Assembly (NCBI GenBank): GCA_021812735.1
Contig: JAKAMV010000101.1
Location: 1-17,992, forward strand
DNA length: 17,992 bases
Source: Chloroflexota bacterium
Lineage (GTDB): Bacteria; Chloroflexota; Limnocylindria; Limnocylindrales; CSP1-4
Reading direction: 5' to 3'
This document shows, piece by piece, positions 1-6,172 of this stretch (its first letter is position 1; each line of letters begins with the position of its first letter). Under the pieces are notes generated by a model. The model worked only from the letters and a program-made list of their open reading frames with translations, was not told where the DNA came from and made no database searches. The translations under genes and the position numbers were made by a program.

Positions 1-146
1 TCCGGCAGCGCGAGCCCGCCGACCCCGATCGCCAGCAGGCCGGCGACCAGCGGGCCCGCCGGCCCGGAGCCGGCGAAGCCCGCCGCAGCCGCCGCGGCCG
101 CCCCGACCGCGAGCCAGGCGGACCGCGGCAGCCGATCCAGCGCCAT
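1..146 (-). CDS. comEC: ComEC/Rec2 competence channel protein, N-terminal fragment
   Basis: Only the first 48 codons are inside the window; the gene runs off the left edge. The start ATG (146-144) overlaps the comEA stop as TGATG, so the two are translationally coupled. The fragment begins [14 protein letters not shown] and continues as an alanine/glycine/leucine-rich hydrophobic stretch, as expected for the first membrane segments of ComEC, the inner-membrane channel that takes up single-stranded DNA during natural transformation. The identification rests mainly on the comEA-comEC gene order, since the fragment is too short to show the competence or metallo-hydrolase domains. Confidence 0.7.
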   Translation of the reverse strand, partial: MALDRLPRSAWLAVGAAAAAAAGFAGSGPAGPLVAGLLAIGVGGLALP

Positions 147-829
147 CAGCCGCCCACCGTCACGAGGCCGCGGAGCTTCGCCAGCGTCGCGGCCCCGACC
201 ACCTTCCTCGCCGCGAGGTCGTCGATCGAGGTGTAGGGGCGCGCGCCGATGATCTTGGCCGCGGTCGCCGGCCCGACGCCCGGGAGCGCGTCGAGCTGCT
301 CCGCGGTGGCGTGGTTGAGGTCCACCAGGGACGCCGGGCCGGCGCTGACGCCCGGCGCCGCGACCCCGGCCGCCACCGGGTCGTCGCGGTCCGGAACCCG
401 CACCTTGTCACCGTCCTCGAGGCGAGCCGCAAGGTTGAGGGCGCGACCTGCGGCCCGGACGTCAACCCTGGGGCCATACCCGCCCGCGGCATCGACCGCG
501 TCACCGACCCGTGATCCGTGGGGGAGGCGGTACACCCCGGGGCGCAGCACCGCGCCGCCGACTTCGACGACGAGCAGGCTGGCGGACGGGGCAGCGGCCG
601 CGGACCCCAGTGCCCCCTGGCCCGCGGCCCCCGCCTCCGCGATGGCCGTCCCCTCGACGCCGACCCGCGGTGCAGGCCGCGCGGCGACCAGCAGGGACCC
701 GGCGCCCACCGCCACCGCGACCAGCACTGCGGCGACGGCCAGCCATGGCCGTCCGCGAGGCTCGGCGTTGGCGGGCGGCGAGGATTCGATCGTGTCGATG
801 ACGCGCCACGGGGCGCTCGAGGGCTCCAC
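146..829 (-). CDS. comEA: ComEA-family helix-hairpin-helix DNA receptor
   Basis: A 227-aa membrane-anchored DNA-binding protein of the competence system; it captures double-stranded DNA outside the membrane and passes it to ComEC. A cytoplasmic N-tail (about 1-28) is followed by one membrane helix (about 29-50), an Ala/Gly linker, an SLBB-type domain (about 86-146, with [15 protein letters not shown]) and a C-terminal helix-hairpin-helix domain (about 166-227, with [19 protein letters not shown] and a second hairpin at [11 protein letters not shown]). This is the normal Gram-positive/Chloroflexota architecture and length. The start is GTG, with a GGGGAG Shine-Dalgarno nine bases upstream. The stop overlaps the start of comEC. 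Confidence 0.93.
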   Translation of the reverse strand: MEPSSAPWRVIDTIESSPPANAEPRGRPWLAVAAVLVAVAVGAGSLLVAARPAPRVGVEGTAIAEAGAAGQGALGSAAAAPSASLLVVEVGGAVLRPGVYRLPHGSRVGDAVDAAGGYGPRVDVRAAGRALNLAARLEDGDKVRVPDRDDPVAAGVAAPGVSAGPASLVDLNHATAEQLDALPGVGPATAAKIIGARPYTSIDDLAARKVVGAATLAKLRGLVTVGG

Positions 830-970
830 GATGGGCAGCTCCCCGGCGGGGCAGGCGGCGGGCAGTTCGACAGGACGGTCGGCGCGTCGAGGGCACGTCC
901 GGTGTGCCGACCGTCCTTGGCGAAGGATCCTAGGCGGCGCCGCTTATCCGCGGCTTATGCCGCTTCAGAC

Positions 971-989
971 CCCGGGGTGCGGCCCCGGG
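971..989. other. GC-rich hairpin upstream of comEA
   Basis: A perfect 7-bp inverted repeat (CCCGGGG and CCCCGGG around a 5-nt loop) lies in the 830-1052 gap between the tiny-ORF pair and comEA, both read on the minus strand. It has no T-tract. It could end the upstream transcript or be chance in GC-rich DNA. I see no gene in the rest of this gap. Confidence 0.25.
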
Positions 990-1052
990 TCGCGGAGATC
1001 GACGGCCTGCCGGCCAAGGCGCTCCGCGCCCAGGGGTGATCCGGCCGGCCGG

Positions 1053-1286
1053 TCAGCGCGCCCCGCCCTCGATCCGGATGGCGGCCAGGCAGGCGGCCTC
1101 GGACAGGGCGTGGCTGGCGTCGCCGAGGGCGCGGACGGGTCGGGCCGCCAGGGCGCGCAGGGGGTTCGGGCGGCGCGGCCCGCGGCTCGGGGCGGCAGCT
1201 CTCGCCATCTCGCGCTGCTGGACATACTTCGCGGCCTCGCGCGAGCGGTCGTTGGCGATCTCGATGGCGAGCGGCAGGTAGATCAC
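1053..1286 (-). CDS. hypothetical 77-aa basic protein, coupled to the upstream micro-ORF
   Basis: I do not recognise this family. The GTG start (1286-1284) overlaps the stop of the preceding 38-aa ORF as GTGA, and a GGGAG Shine-Dalgarno lies eight bases upstream, so initiation is well supported. The protein has a short hydrophobic start (VIYLPLAIEIAND), a charged amphipathic helix (SREAAKYVQQREMARAAA), a basic proline-rich middle (PSRGPRRPNPLRALAARP) and a C-terminal helix (ASHALSEAACLAAIRIEGG). The gene belongs to the unit transcribed away from the CGNR regulator. A longer reading of the same frame upstream runs antisense through the CGNR gene and is not believable, so the GTG is preferred. 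Confidence 0.6.
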   Translation of the reverse strand: MIYLPLAIEIANDRSREAAKYVQQREMARAAAPSRGPRRPNPLRALAARPVRALGDASHALSEAACLAAIRIEGGAR

Positions 1287-1399
1287 GAGAGGTGCTCCCA
1301 GAAGGTGTCTGTGCTCGTTCCGCAGCGGCTCTCGATGGCCGCCGCGAACCCGATGAGCCCCAGCAGGGCAGCCAGGGCGATGATCGCCGGGGCATCCAC
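1283..1399 (-). CDS. hypothetical 38-aa single-pass membrane micro-protein
   Basis: A short ORF with a GTG start (1399-1397) and a GGAG Shine-Dalgarno eight bases upstream. Residues 3-22 (APAIIALAALLGLIGFAAAI) form one membrane helix, followed by a short polar tail ending TFWEHLS. The stop TGA overlaps the start of the next ORF (GTGA). It is first after a near-consensus minus-strand promoter at 1456-1484. The well-placed ribosome site, the clean hydrophobic segment and the coupling all argue that it is real. The function is unknown; a small membrane partner or sensor for its 77-aa neighbour would fit the arrangement. Confidence 0.6.
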   Translation of the reverse strand: MDAPAIIALAALLGLIGFAAAIESRCGTSTDTFWEHLS

Positions 1400-1455
1400 A
1401 GCGCAGTCTCCGCTTGTCCGATTGGTAACCGGATAAACTTGATTGAATGGTTACG

Positions 1456-1484
1456 ACTCTACCCGTTTGCGCGTAACCTGTCAA
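1456..1484 (-). promoter_or_regulatory. sigma-70-type promoter for the tiny-ORF pair
   Basis: Read on the minus strand: a perfect -35 TTGACA (1484-1479), a 17-base spacer and a -10 TAGAGT (1461-1456). Transcription would begin near 1449, about 50 bases before the GTG at 1399. GGTTAC half-sites abut the -35 and the -10, so a bound regulator would block it. Confidence 0.65.
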
Positions 1485-1496
1485 CAGGATTATTGT
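1467..1496 (+). promoter_or_regulatory. candidate promoter of the CGNR gene, leaderless
   Basis: A -10-like TATTGT (1491-1496, fitting TANNNT) ends nine bases before the ATG at 1506. A weak -35, TTGCGC (1467-1472), lies 18 bases further up. No Shine-Dalgarno precedes the ATG. Together this suggests a transcript starting at or within a few bases of the start codon. Confidence 0.4.
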
Positions 1497-1505
1497 GGTT
1501 ACGTC

Positions 1506-2165
1506 ATGACCGCACTGCATGTCCACACGGCCGATCTCGAGGACACCGCGGACTTCCTCAACACGCTCGCGCTCGACGACGGCGCTCCGGTAGACCGCCT
1601 CACGACGGCCGATGCGGCGATCGCCTTCCTGGCCGGCCGCGAACTGGCGCATGAGGGGGCCCTCCGCGCCCAGGCGGACGCTGCCGGCGAGCATCGCTGG
1701 CTCGAGCGCATCCGCCGCACGCGGGCCGCGCTCCGCGCGCTGTGGGACGCCGAGGTGGAGCACTGCGCCCCGGACGCCGCGGCGATCGACGCAGTCAACG
1801 CCGTGCTCCGCGAGGCGCCGCGGATCGAGCTCGTGGCCGGTGACGGCTGCTGCGGCGTCGGCCACCGGCACACGTCGGACGACCCCACCGGGGAGGCGCT
1901 CGCGCGACTCGCGGAGCCGTTCGTGGCGACCGTCGGCGCCGGTGCCACGGGTCGCCTGCGCATCTGCGCCAACGACGACTGTCGCTGGGCGTTCGAGGAC
2001 ACCTCGCGCGCCGGCCGGCGCCGCTGGTGCGACATGACCAGCTGCGGCAACGCCGCGAAGGCGCGCCGCCACCGGGCGCGTCTGAAGGCTGCGTCCGGGG
2101 AGGTGAACGCGTCGGAGGCCGGCAGTGGGGCGGCGGCCGCCGGGCCGACCGCCGCGGGCGGCTGA
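1506..2165 (+). CDS. CGNR zinc-finger protein with ABATE-like N-terminal domain
   Basis: A 219-aa probable transcriptional regulator. The N-terminal region (about 1-140, starting near TADFLNTLALDDG) matches the style of the ABATE domain, thought to sense a ligand. The C-terminus carries the CGNR zinc finger: C154, C159, C175 and C180, with SCGNAAKARRHRAR following, typical of the family's DNA-binding tail. The frame stays open back to a TTG at 1443. I chose the ATG at 1506 because the alternative start would lie inside the operator region and the family N-terminus fits 1506. It diverges from the tiny-ORF pair and is likely autoregulatory through the GGTTAC sites. Its stop abuts the stop of the convergent oxidoreductase gene with no gap. 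Confidence 0.85.
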   Translation: MTALHVHTADLEDTADFLNTLALDDGAPVDRLTTADAAIAFLAGRELAHEGALRAQADAAGEHRWLERIRRTRAALRALWDAEVEHCAPDAAAIDAVNAVLREAPRIELVAGDGCCGVGHRHTSDDPTGEALARLAEPFVATVGAGATGRLRICANDDCRWAFEDTSRAGRRRWCDMTSCGNAAKARRHRARLKAASGEVNASEAGSGAAAAGPTAAGG

Positions 2166-3104
2166 CTAGAGCTGCTCGAGCAGGGGCTTCACCTCGGTGG
2201 CGAAGCGCGTCATCGACTCCTCGTCGTAGTCAGCCGGGATGCCGGCGATGAGATGGCGGTAGCCGAGCCGCACCTTGGGCGCCAGATTCTCGACCACCTG
2301 CTCGACGGTGCCCACGGGCTGGTCGGTCCACAGGCGCGAGACCCGGTTGCGCGCGAACGCCGCCTCGAACAGGCGCTGCGCCTCCATGGGGTCGTCGCGG
2401 ATGAACACCGTCCCGATGCCTGTGGTGCGCTCGATCGTGGACGGGTCGCGGCCGACGGATTCGCAATGGCGCAGGAGGACTTCCTCCTTGTGGCGCATCT
2501 CGTCCGGCGTGCCGCCGATGTTGTTCATGTCGCCGTACTTGGCGACCAGCTTGAGCGTCACCTGCTCGCCGCCCCCGCCGATGCAGATGGGCAGGTGGTC
2601 CTGGACCGGCCCGGGAAGGTTGCGCACCCGCTTCGCGTGGTAGTGCTCGCCGGCGGCGGACGGCTCCTTCCCGTCGAGCATGCCGCGCATCACCGGCAGC
2701 GCCTCGCCCAGCCAGCGCAGCCGCTCCGGGAATCCGGAGCCGAACTCGAGCCCGAACGCCTGGTGCTCCTCCTCGAACCACGCCCCGCCGATCCCCAGGA
2801 TGGCGCGGCCCGCGCTGATGTGGTCGAGCGTGGTCGCCATCTTCGCGGTCAGCGTGGGCGTCCGGAAGGTGTTGGCGCCCACCATCAGGCCCACCCGGAT
2901 CCGCTTGGTGGCCGTGGCCCAGGCGGTGATCGTCAGCCAGCCCTCGTAGTTGGGGCCGTGCGAGTCGCCGACGATCGGGTAGAGGTGGTCCCATGTCCAG
3001 AGGGTGTCGTACCCGAGCTCATCGGCGCGAACGCCCGCTTGAAGCAACGACGGCCAGTCCGTGTGCTGGTTCCAGCACAGGGCACCGATCTTGACTTCAG
3101 GCAC
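2166..3104 (-). CDS. LLM-class F420-dependent oxidoreductase
   Basis: A 312-aa luciferase-like TIM-barrel flavin/F420 enzyme. Recognisable features are the N-terminal beta strand (VKIGALCWNQHTDWPSLL), ADELGYDTLWTWDHL (about 27-41), the barrel segment ILGIGGAWFEEEHQAFG (about 102-118) with FPERLRWLGEAL, and LPICIGGGGEQVTLKLVAKYGD (about 171-192). These match the F420-dependent subgroup that typically has DH, GIGAGW and IGGGGE motifs. The substrate is unknown. The start is GTG (3104-3102), with GGAGAA just upstream; the 51-aa membrane ORF ends 27 bases before it, suggesting a two-gene operon. Cofactor F420 use is inferred from family resemblance. Confidence 0.9.
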   Translation of the reverse strand: MPEVKIGALCWNQHTDWPSLLQAGVRADELGYDTLWTWDHLYPIVGDSHGPNYEGWLTITAWATATKRIRVGLMVGANTFRTPTLTAKMATTLDHISAGRAILGIGGAWFEEEHQAFGLEFGSGFPERLRWLGEALPVMRGMLDGKEPSAAGEHYHAKRVRNLPGPVQDHLPICIGGGGEQVTLKLVAKYGDMNNIGGTPDEMRHKEEVLLRHCESVGRDPSTIERTTGIGTVFIRDDPMEAQRLFEAAFARNRVSRLWTDQPVGTVEQVVENLAPKVRLGYRHLIAGIPADYDEESMTRFATEVKPLLEQL

Positions 3105-3131
3105 GTCTTCTCCACTTGCATGCAGGCGGCG

Positions 3132-3287
3132 CTAGCCTGTGCGTCGGTCACGCCGCAGGACATCGAGGTACACACCGGCACCGACGCCTGCGGCGAGCAC
3201 CCAGACGAGGATGTTACCGGAGCCGAAGAGCCATCCAGCCACAAGCGACGCCGCGAGCCACGCGATCACGAACGAGCCGAAGGCCAT
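3132..3287 (-). CDS. hypothetical 51-aa membrane protein
   Basis: A short ORF with ATG at 3287-3285 and TAG at 3134-3132. It reads MAFGSFVIAWLAASLVAGWL, then a glycine turn, a second hydrophobic stretch (NILVWVLAAGVGAGVYLDVL) and the basic tail RRDRRTG. Two membrane helices with a positive cytoplasmic C-tail make chance unlikely. An in-frame TGA lies two codons upstream of the ATG, which fixes the start; the Shine-Dalgarno is weak (GAGCCGGG). It precedes the LLM oxidoreductase by 27 bases and is probably co-transcribed. The family is not recognised. Confidence 0.65.
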   Translation of the reverse strand: MAFGSFVIAWLAASLVAGWLFGSGNILVWVLAAGVGAGVYLDVLRRDRRTG

Positions 3288-3579
3288 CCCGGCTCAGCGC
3301 GCAGAGAGGGAACTGCGGACGAAGAGGTGCATTGCTCGGGGCGAGAGGAGTCAACGTCCACGACCGACCGCTTTGTCGCGGCAACGTGGCCACTGCGATG
3401 CCGGGTGACGGGGTTTGTGGTTCGTGCACCGGGACCGCTCTGTTGAGGTACCGATCTCGTTGCCCCGGCCGAACGCGCCCGGCTTTGCGCGATCAAGGCC
3501 CTCGGGATGACCCCTGGCTCCAAGGCAATCGCGGCCCGCCAGGGCCCGAAGGTGTTGCCCTGGTTGTGGCCAGATGACT
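3288..3579. other. 292-base intergenic stretch, no gene seen
   Basis: Between the tiny membrane ORF and LacI regulator 1, both on the minus strand. No frame on either strand gives a believable protein. A minus-strand TTGACT at 3354-3349 could be a -35 for the membrane-ORF/LLM unit, but I found no convincing -10. A short GC hairpin (GGCCC-GCCA-GGGCC, 3533-3546) about 35 bases past the LacI stop might act as a weak terminator. Confidence 0.4.
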
Positions 3580-4632
3580 TCAGGGCAGCGCTTCAGCGCT
3601 CGATCGTCCCACAGCCGCCATTGCCGTTCCCCGCGAACGAAGGGTCACGCCAGCGAGTGTCAGCAGCGGTGGCCCCACGATGCGGCCCTCGATCCGGCCG
3701 ATCATGCCCTCCACGCCGAGGCGCACCAGTTCGTGACGAGGCTGGTGCACGGTCGTCAGGTCGATCCGTCGCAATGAGGCGGCCGGGATGTCATCGAACC
3801 CGACCACGGAGAGCTCCTCCGGCACCCGCACGCCCAGCCCATCTGCTACGTCGATGAGGTCGATGGCCGTGAAGTCGTTGCTGGCGAACACGGCCGTGAT
3901 GGGGTGCTCGGGCCCGATGAGCGCCCGCCACTCGCTCTCGACACCGCCGACCGTGAGCCGTCCGTCCGGAGCGTCCCAGTCGACGACGCTGACCGTTCCT
4001 CCGGCATCGCGCATCGATCGCGCGAAGCCATCACCTCGCAACAGGTCCGCGGCATCCGGCGCCAGCGACCGGACGAACGCTACGGTCCGATGGCCAAGGC
4101 CGAGCAGGTGGCCCGCCACGAGCTCGCCGCCTCGTCGCTCGTCGACGGATACGGAGTCCGACCACGGCTCGGCGGCGGAGATGAACATCGTGGCCGCCTG
4201 GCCGTCGATCATGGCGCCTACGCGGTCGGTCTCCTGCAGGTAGGACAGGAAGGCGATCCCGGCGACGCGGCTCTCCAGCATCAGCGAGACCGCCTGGCGC
4301 TCGCGGTCGGCATCCCCATCGGTGGTGCAGAACATGGCCCCGAAGCCGAAGCGGGCCACCTCCCGCTCGACGATCGACGCGATCTCGGCCAGGAACGGGT
4401 TGCGCAACTCTGTCGCGACGATGCCGATCACCTGTGCCCGACCACGCAACAGCTGCCGAGCGAGGGCATTCGGGCGATAGCCGAGCTCCTCGACCGCTGC
4501 CTGGACCTTCCGTCGGGTCGAGGCAGCCACGACGTCGGACCCTCGGACGACGTTCGAGGCGGTCGACACGGACACGCCTGCCCGGGCGGCCACGTCGCCC
4601 AGTGTCGGCGGGCGGTTCCGTGCTTCCGTCAC
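3580..4632 (-). CDS. LacI-family transcriptional regulator 1
   Basis: A 350-aa repressor of standard length. The N-terminal helix-turn-helix (10-30, TLGDVAARAGVSVSTASNVV) is followed by the hinge (52-61, YRPNALARQL) and a periplasmic-binding-like effector domain (from about 67; note IVATELRNPFLAEIA, VFASNDFTAIDLIDVADGLG and LSVVGFDDIPAASL). The recognition helix carries Asn (SNV) where LacI itself has Arg (SRV). The start is GTG (4632-4630) with no clear Shine-Dalgarno. It is divergent from the Gfo/Idh-aminotransferase pair, with a perfect 14-bp palindrome in the shared region, so it most likely represses that pair and perhaps itself. The inducer is unknown, probably sugar-like. Confidence 0.92.
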   Translation of the reverse strand: MTEARNRPPTLGDVAARAGVSVSTASNVVRGSDVVAASTRRKVQAAVEELGYRPNALARQLLRGRAQVIGIVATELRNPFLAEIASIVEREVARFGFGAMFCTTDGDADRERQAVSLMLESRVAGIAFLSYLQETDRVGAMIDGQAATMFISAAEPWSDSVSVDERRGGELVAGHLLGLGHRTVAFVRSLAPDAADLLRGDGFARSMRDAGGTVSVVDWDAPDGRLTVGGVESEWRALIGPEHPITAVFASNDFTAIDLIDVADGLGVRVPEELSVVGFDDIPAASLRRIDLTTVHQPRHELVRLGVEGMIGRIEGRIVGPPLLTLAGVTLRSRGTAMAAVGRSSAEALP

Positions 4633-4711
4633 GGTCGTGGCCCGAGGTCCGGGCGGGATCGATCAGCGACGGTCACGCAGGTTCCCGTCGGCGACTGGGT
4701 GCGGCCAGTTC

Positions 4712-4741
4712 TGGACTTGCAACGTTGCAATCTGCTATTCT
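4712..4741 (+). promoter_or_regulatory. promoter with LacI-type operator (TTGCAACGTTGCAA)
   Basis: A perfect 14-bp palindrome, TTGCAACGTTGCAA (4717-4730), with the central CG typical of LacI-family operators. It overlaps the spacer of a plausible promoter: TGGACT (4712-4717), 18 bases, TATTCT (4736-4741). Binding here would block transcription of the dehydrogenase gene. The promoter boxes are only 4/6 matches each; the palindrome is the strong part. Confidence 0.7.
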
Positions 4742-4792
4742 CCTGTCGACCACGCGGGATCATGGGATCGCCACAGGAGCGGCGGCTTGTTG

Positions 4793-4821
4793 ATCTCACG
4801 TTGAGATTGGAACGTTCGCAA
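4793..4821. promoter_or_regulatory. second palindromic cluster in the dehydrogenase leader
   Basis: Two adjacent symmetric elements: ATCTCA-CGT-TGAGAT (4793-4807) and GAACGTTC (4810-4817). The latter sits in TTGGAACGTTCGCAA, which resembles the upstream operator with one extra base. It lies about 90 bases downstream of the perfect palindrome and 100 bases before the dehydrogenase start, and could be an auxiliary operator for looping. Confidence 0.4.
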
Positions 4822-4923
4822 TGGTAGCCCGAGATCCTGCAATAGAGCGTCCTTGCCTCGTACCCGTTCGGTGGTCGGCATGAGGGATCTGGTTCGAGCG
4901 CCGGCGGATAGGGGGGCTCGAGG

Positions 4924-6084
4924 ATGACACGCCGCGAGCTCGGTGTGGCCATCGTTGGCCATGGGGCCATGGGGCGCGCCCATAGCTTCGGCTATGCCGC
5001 CGCTCCGATCCTGACGACCCTGCCGATCCTCCCGGTCGCACGCGTGATCATCGGCCGCGACCGGGACCGCGCCACCGCGGCGGCTGCGGCATACGGCATT
5101 CCGGAGTCCGCGGAGGACTGGCGAACCATCCTCGACCGCGACGACATCGACCTCGTCGACATCTGCACACCGCCGGGAACCCACGCGGAGATCGCCGCGG
5201 CGGCGGCTGCGGCCGGCAAGGCCGTCCTCTGCGAGAAGCCCCTCGCGACCTCGTATCCCGAGGCGCGCGCGGCCCGCGAGGCCGCCGATCGCGCGAGCGT
5301 CCTCAACGCCATCGGCTTCAACTACCGCCGCCTTCCCGCGGTCGCGCTCATGCACCGGATGATCGCCGAGGGCGAGATCGGCGAGGTCCGGACCTGGCGC
5401 GCCACTTGGCTCTCGGATGAGTTCGTGGACGCTTCGATCCCGTTCGACTGGCGCTTCGAGCGCTGGCAGGGCGGCACCACCATCGCCGACCTCGGTGCGC
5501 ACCTGCTCGACATGGCGCTCTGGATGTTGGGTGGCATCCGCGAGGTGGCCGCCCACTCAGGGACCTTCGTCCACGAGCGCCCTGCGCCGGGCGCTCCCCG
5601 TGCCGTCGAGATCGACGATGCGTCCGCCGGCCTCATCGAGTTCGAGACCGGCGCCGTCGGGCGGATCGAGGTCGCGCGGACCGCGGTTCGCCGCCCCTGC
5701 GATTTCTCCGTCGAGGCCAACGGGACGACGGGCACGCTGTGCTTCGACTACGCCCGCCTCAACGAGCTCTGGCACGGCGATGGTGGGGACGCGCTCGACC
5801 GGTACGGCATGCGCCGGATCCGCGTCGAGCATCCATCGCAGCCCTACGGCGGCAACCTGTGGCCGATCGGCCAGGGCGTGGGGTATGGGGCGAGCTTCGT
5901 CAACCAGACCCTGGAGCTCATGAACGCGTGGGACAGCGGCCACTACGAGCCCGACTTTGCGACGGGTCTGGCGGTCCAGGGCGTCTGCGATGCCCTGGAA
6001 CTGTCCGCCCGCGAGCGCCGCTGGGTGTCCGTGAAGGAGATCACAGAGGCCTCCGTGCCGCCAATCGCCCGCCCGACGACTTGA
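4924..6084 (+). CDS. Gfo/Idh/MocA-family NAD(P)-dependent oxidoreductase
   Basis: A 386-aa enzyme of the glucose-fructose oxidoreductase/inositol dehydrogenase family, which interconverts hydroxyl and keto groups on sugars or cyclitols. The Rossmann fold opens with VAIVGHGAMG (G12, G14, G17). The catalytic EKP is at 104-106 (CEKPLA), and the substrate-site D-x3-H is D189/H193 in ADLGAHLLDMALW. The C-terminal open-faced sheet follows (IEFETGAVGRIEVAR, about 240-254). An in-frame TAG four codons upstream makes this ATG the first possible. It is the first gene of the plus-strand pair and is probably controlled by LacI regulator 1. The exact substrate cannot be told; the aminotransferase partner suggests an amino-sugar or aminocyclitol route. 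Confidence 0.92.
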   Translation: MTRRELGVAIVGHGAMGRAHSFGYAAAPILTTLPILPVARVIIGRDRDRATAAAAAYGIPESAEDWRTILDRDDIDLVDICTPPGTHAEIAAAAAAAGKAVLCEKPLATSYPEARAAREAADRASVLNAIGFNYRRLPAVALMHRMIAEGEIGEVRTWRATWLSDEFVDASIPFDWRFERWQGGTTIADLGAHLLDMALWMLGGIREVAAHSGTFVHERPAPGAPRAVEIDDASAGLIEFETGAVGRIEVARTAVRRPCDFSVEANGTTGTLCFDYARLNELWHGDGGDALDRYGMRRIRVEHPSQPYGGNLWPIGQGVGYGASFVNQTLELMNAWDSGHYEPDFATGLAVQGVCDALELSARERRWVSVKEITEASVPPIARPTT

Positions 6085-6108
6085 TCGAGACGAACTCCTG
6101 GCGGCTGC

Positions 6109-6156
6109 GATCCGCGGTGGCACACCCAACCGACAGCATCGGTCTCACCCGCGATC
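6109..6156 (+). other. structured intercistronic element before the aminotransferase
   Basis: In the 88-base gap, GATC(c)GCGG-TG (6109-6119) can pair with CA(c)CCGC-GATC (6146-6156) through two single-base bulges. It encloses an inner hairpin, ACCGA-CAGCA-TCGGT (6129-6143). It ends just before the AGGAAGG ribosome site at about 6160. It may tune translation or stabilise the mRNA. Confidence 0.35.
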
Positions 6157-6172
6157 ACAGGAAGGAACGAAC

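Larger units (their letters stand above)
1424..1503. promoter_or_regulatory. four GGTTAC half-sites, shared operator region
   Basis: Within 80 bases, GGTTAC or its complement GTAACC occurs at 1424-1430 (GGTAACC), 1448-1455 (TGGTTACG), 1472-1478 (CGTAACC) and 1496-1503 (TGGTTACG, an exact repeat 48 bases after the second). Copies two and three form an inverted repeat, as do three and four. A separate palindrome, CCTGT-CA-ACAGG, lies at 1477-1488. The sites flank both promoter boxes of the minus-strand unit. The region is visibly AT-richer than its surroundings. Confidence 0.6.

Noticed and set aside
1053..2072. 339-codon minus frame extending the 77-aa ORF upstream
   Set aside because: The upstream part is antisense to the CGNR gene and crosses the promoter region. 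The internal GTG at 1286 has a good Shine-Dalgarno and stop-start overlap, so only the last 77 codons are accepted.
3507..3610. Plus-strand peptide starting MTPGSKAIAARQGPKVLP as a possible gene fragment
   Set aside because: No domain recognised, no ribosome site, and it runs into the antisense of LacI regulator 1.
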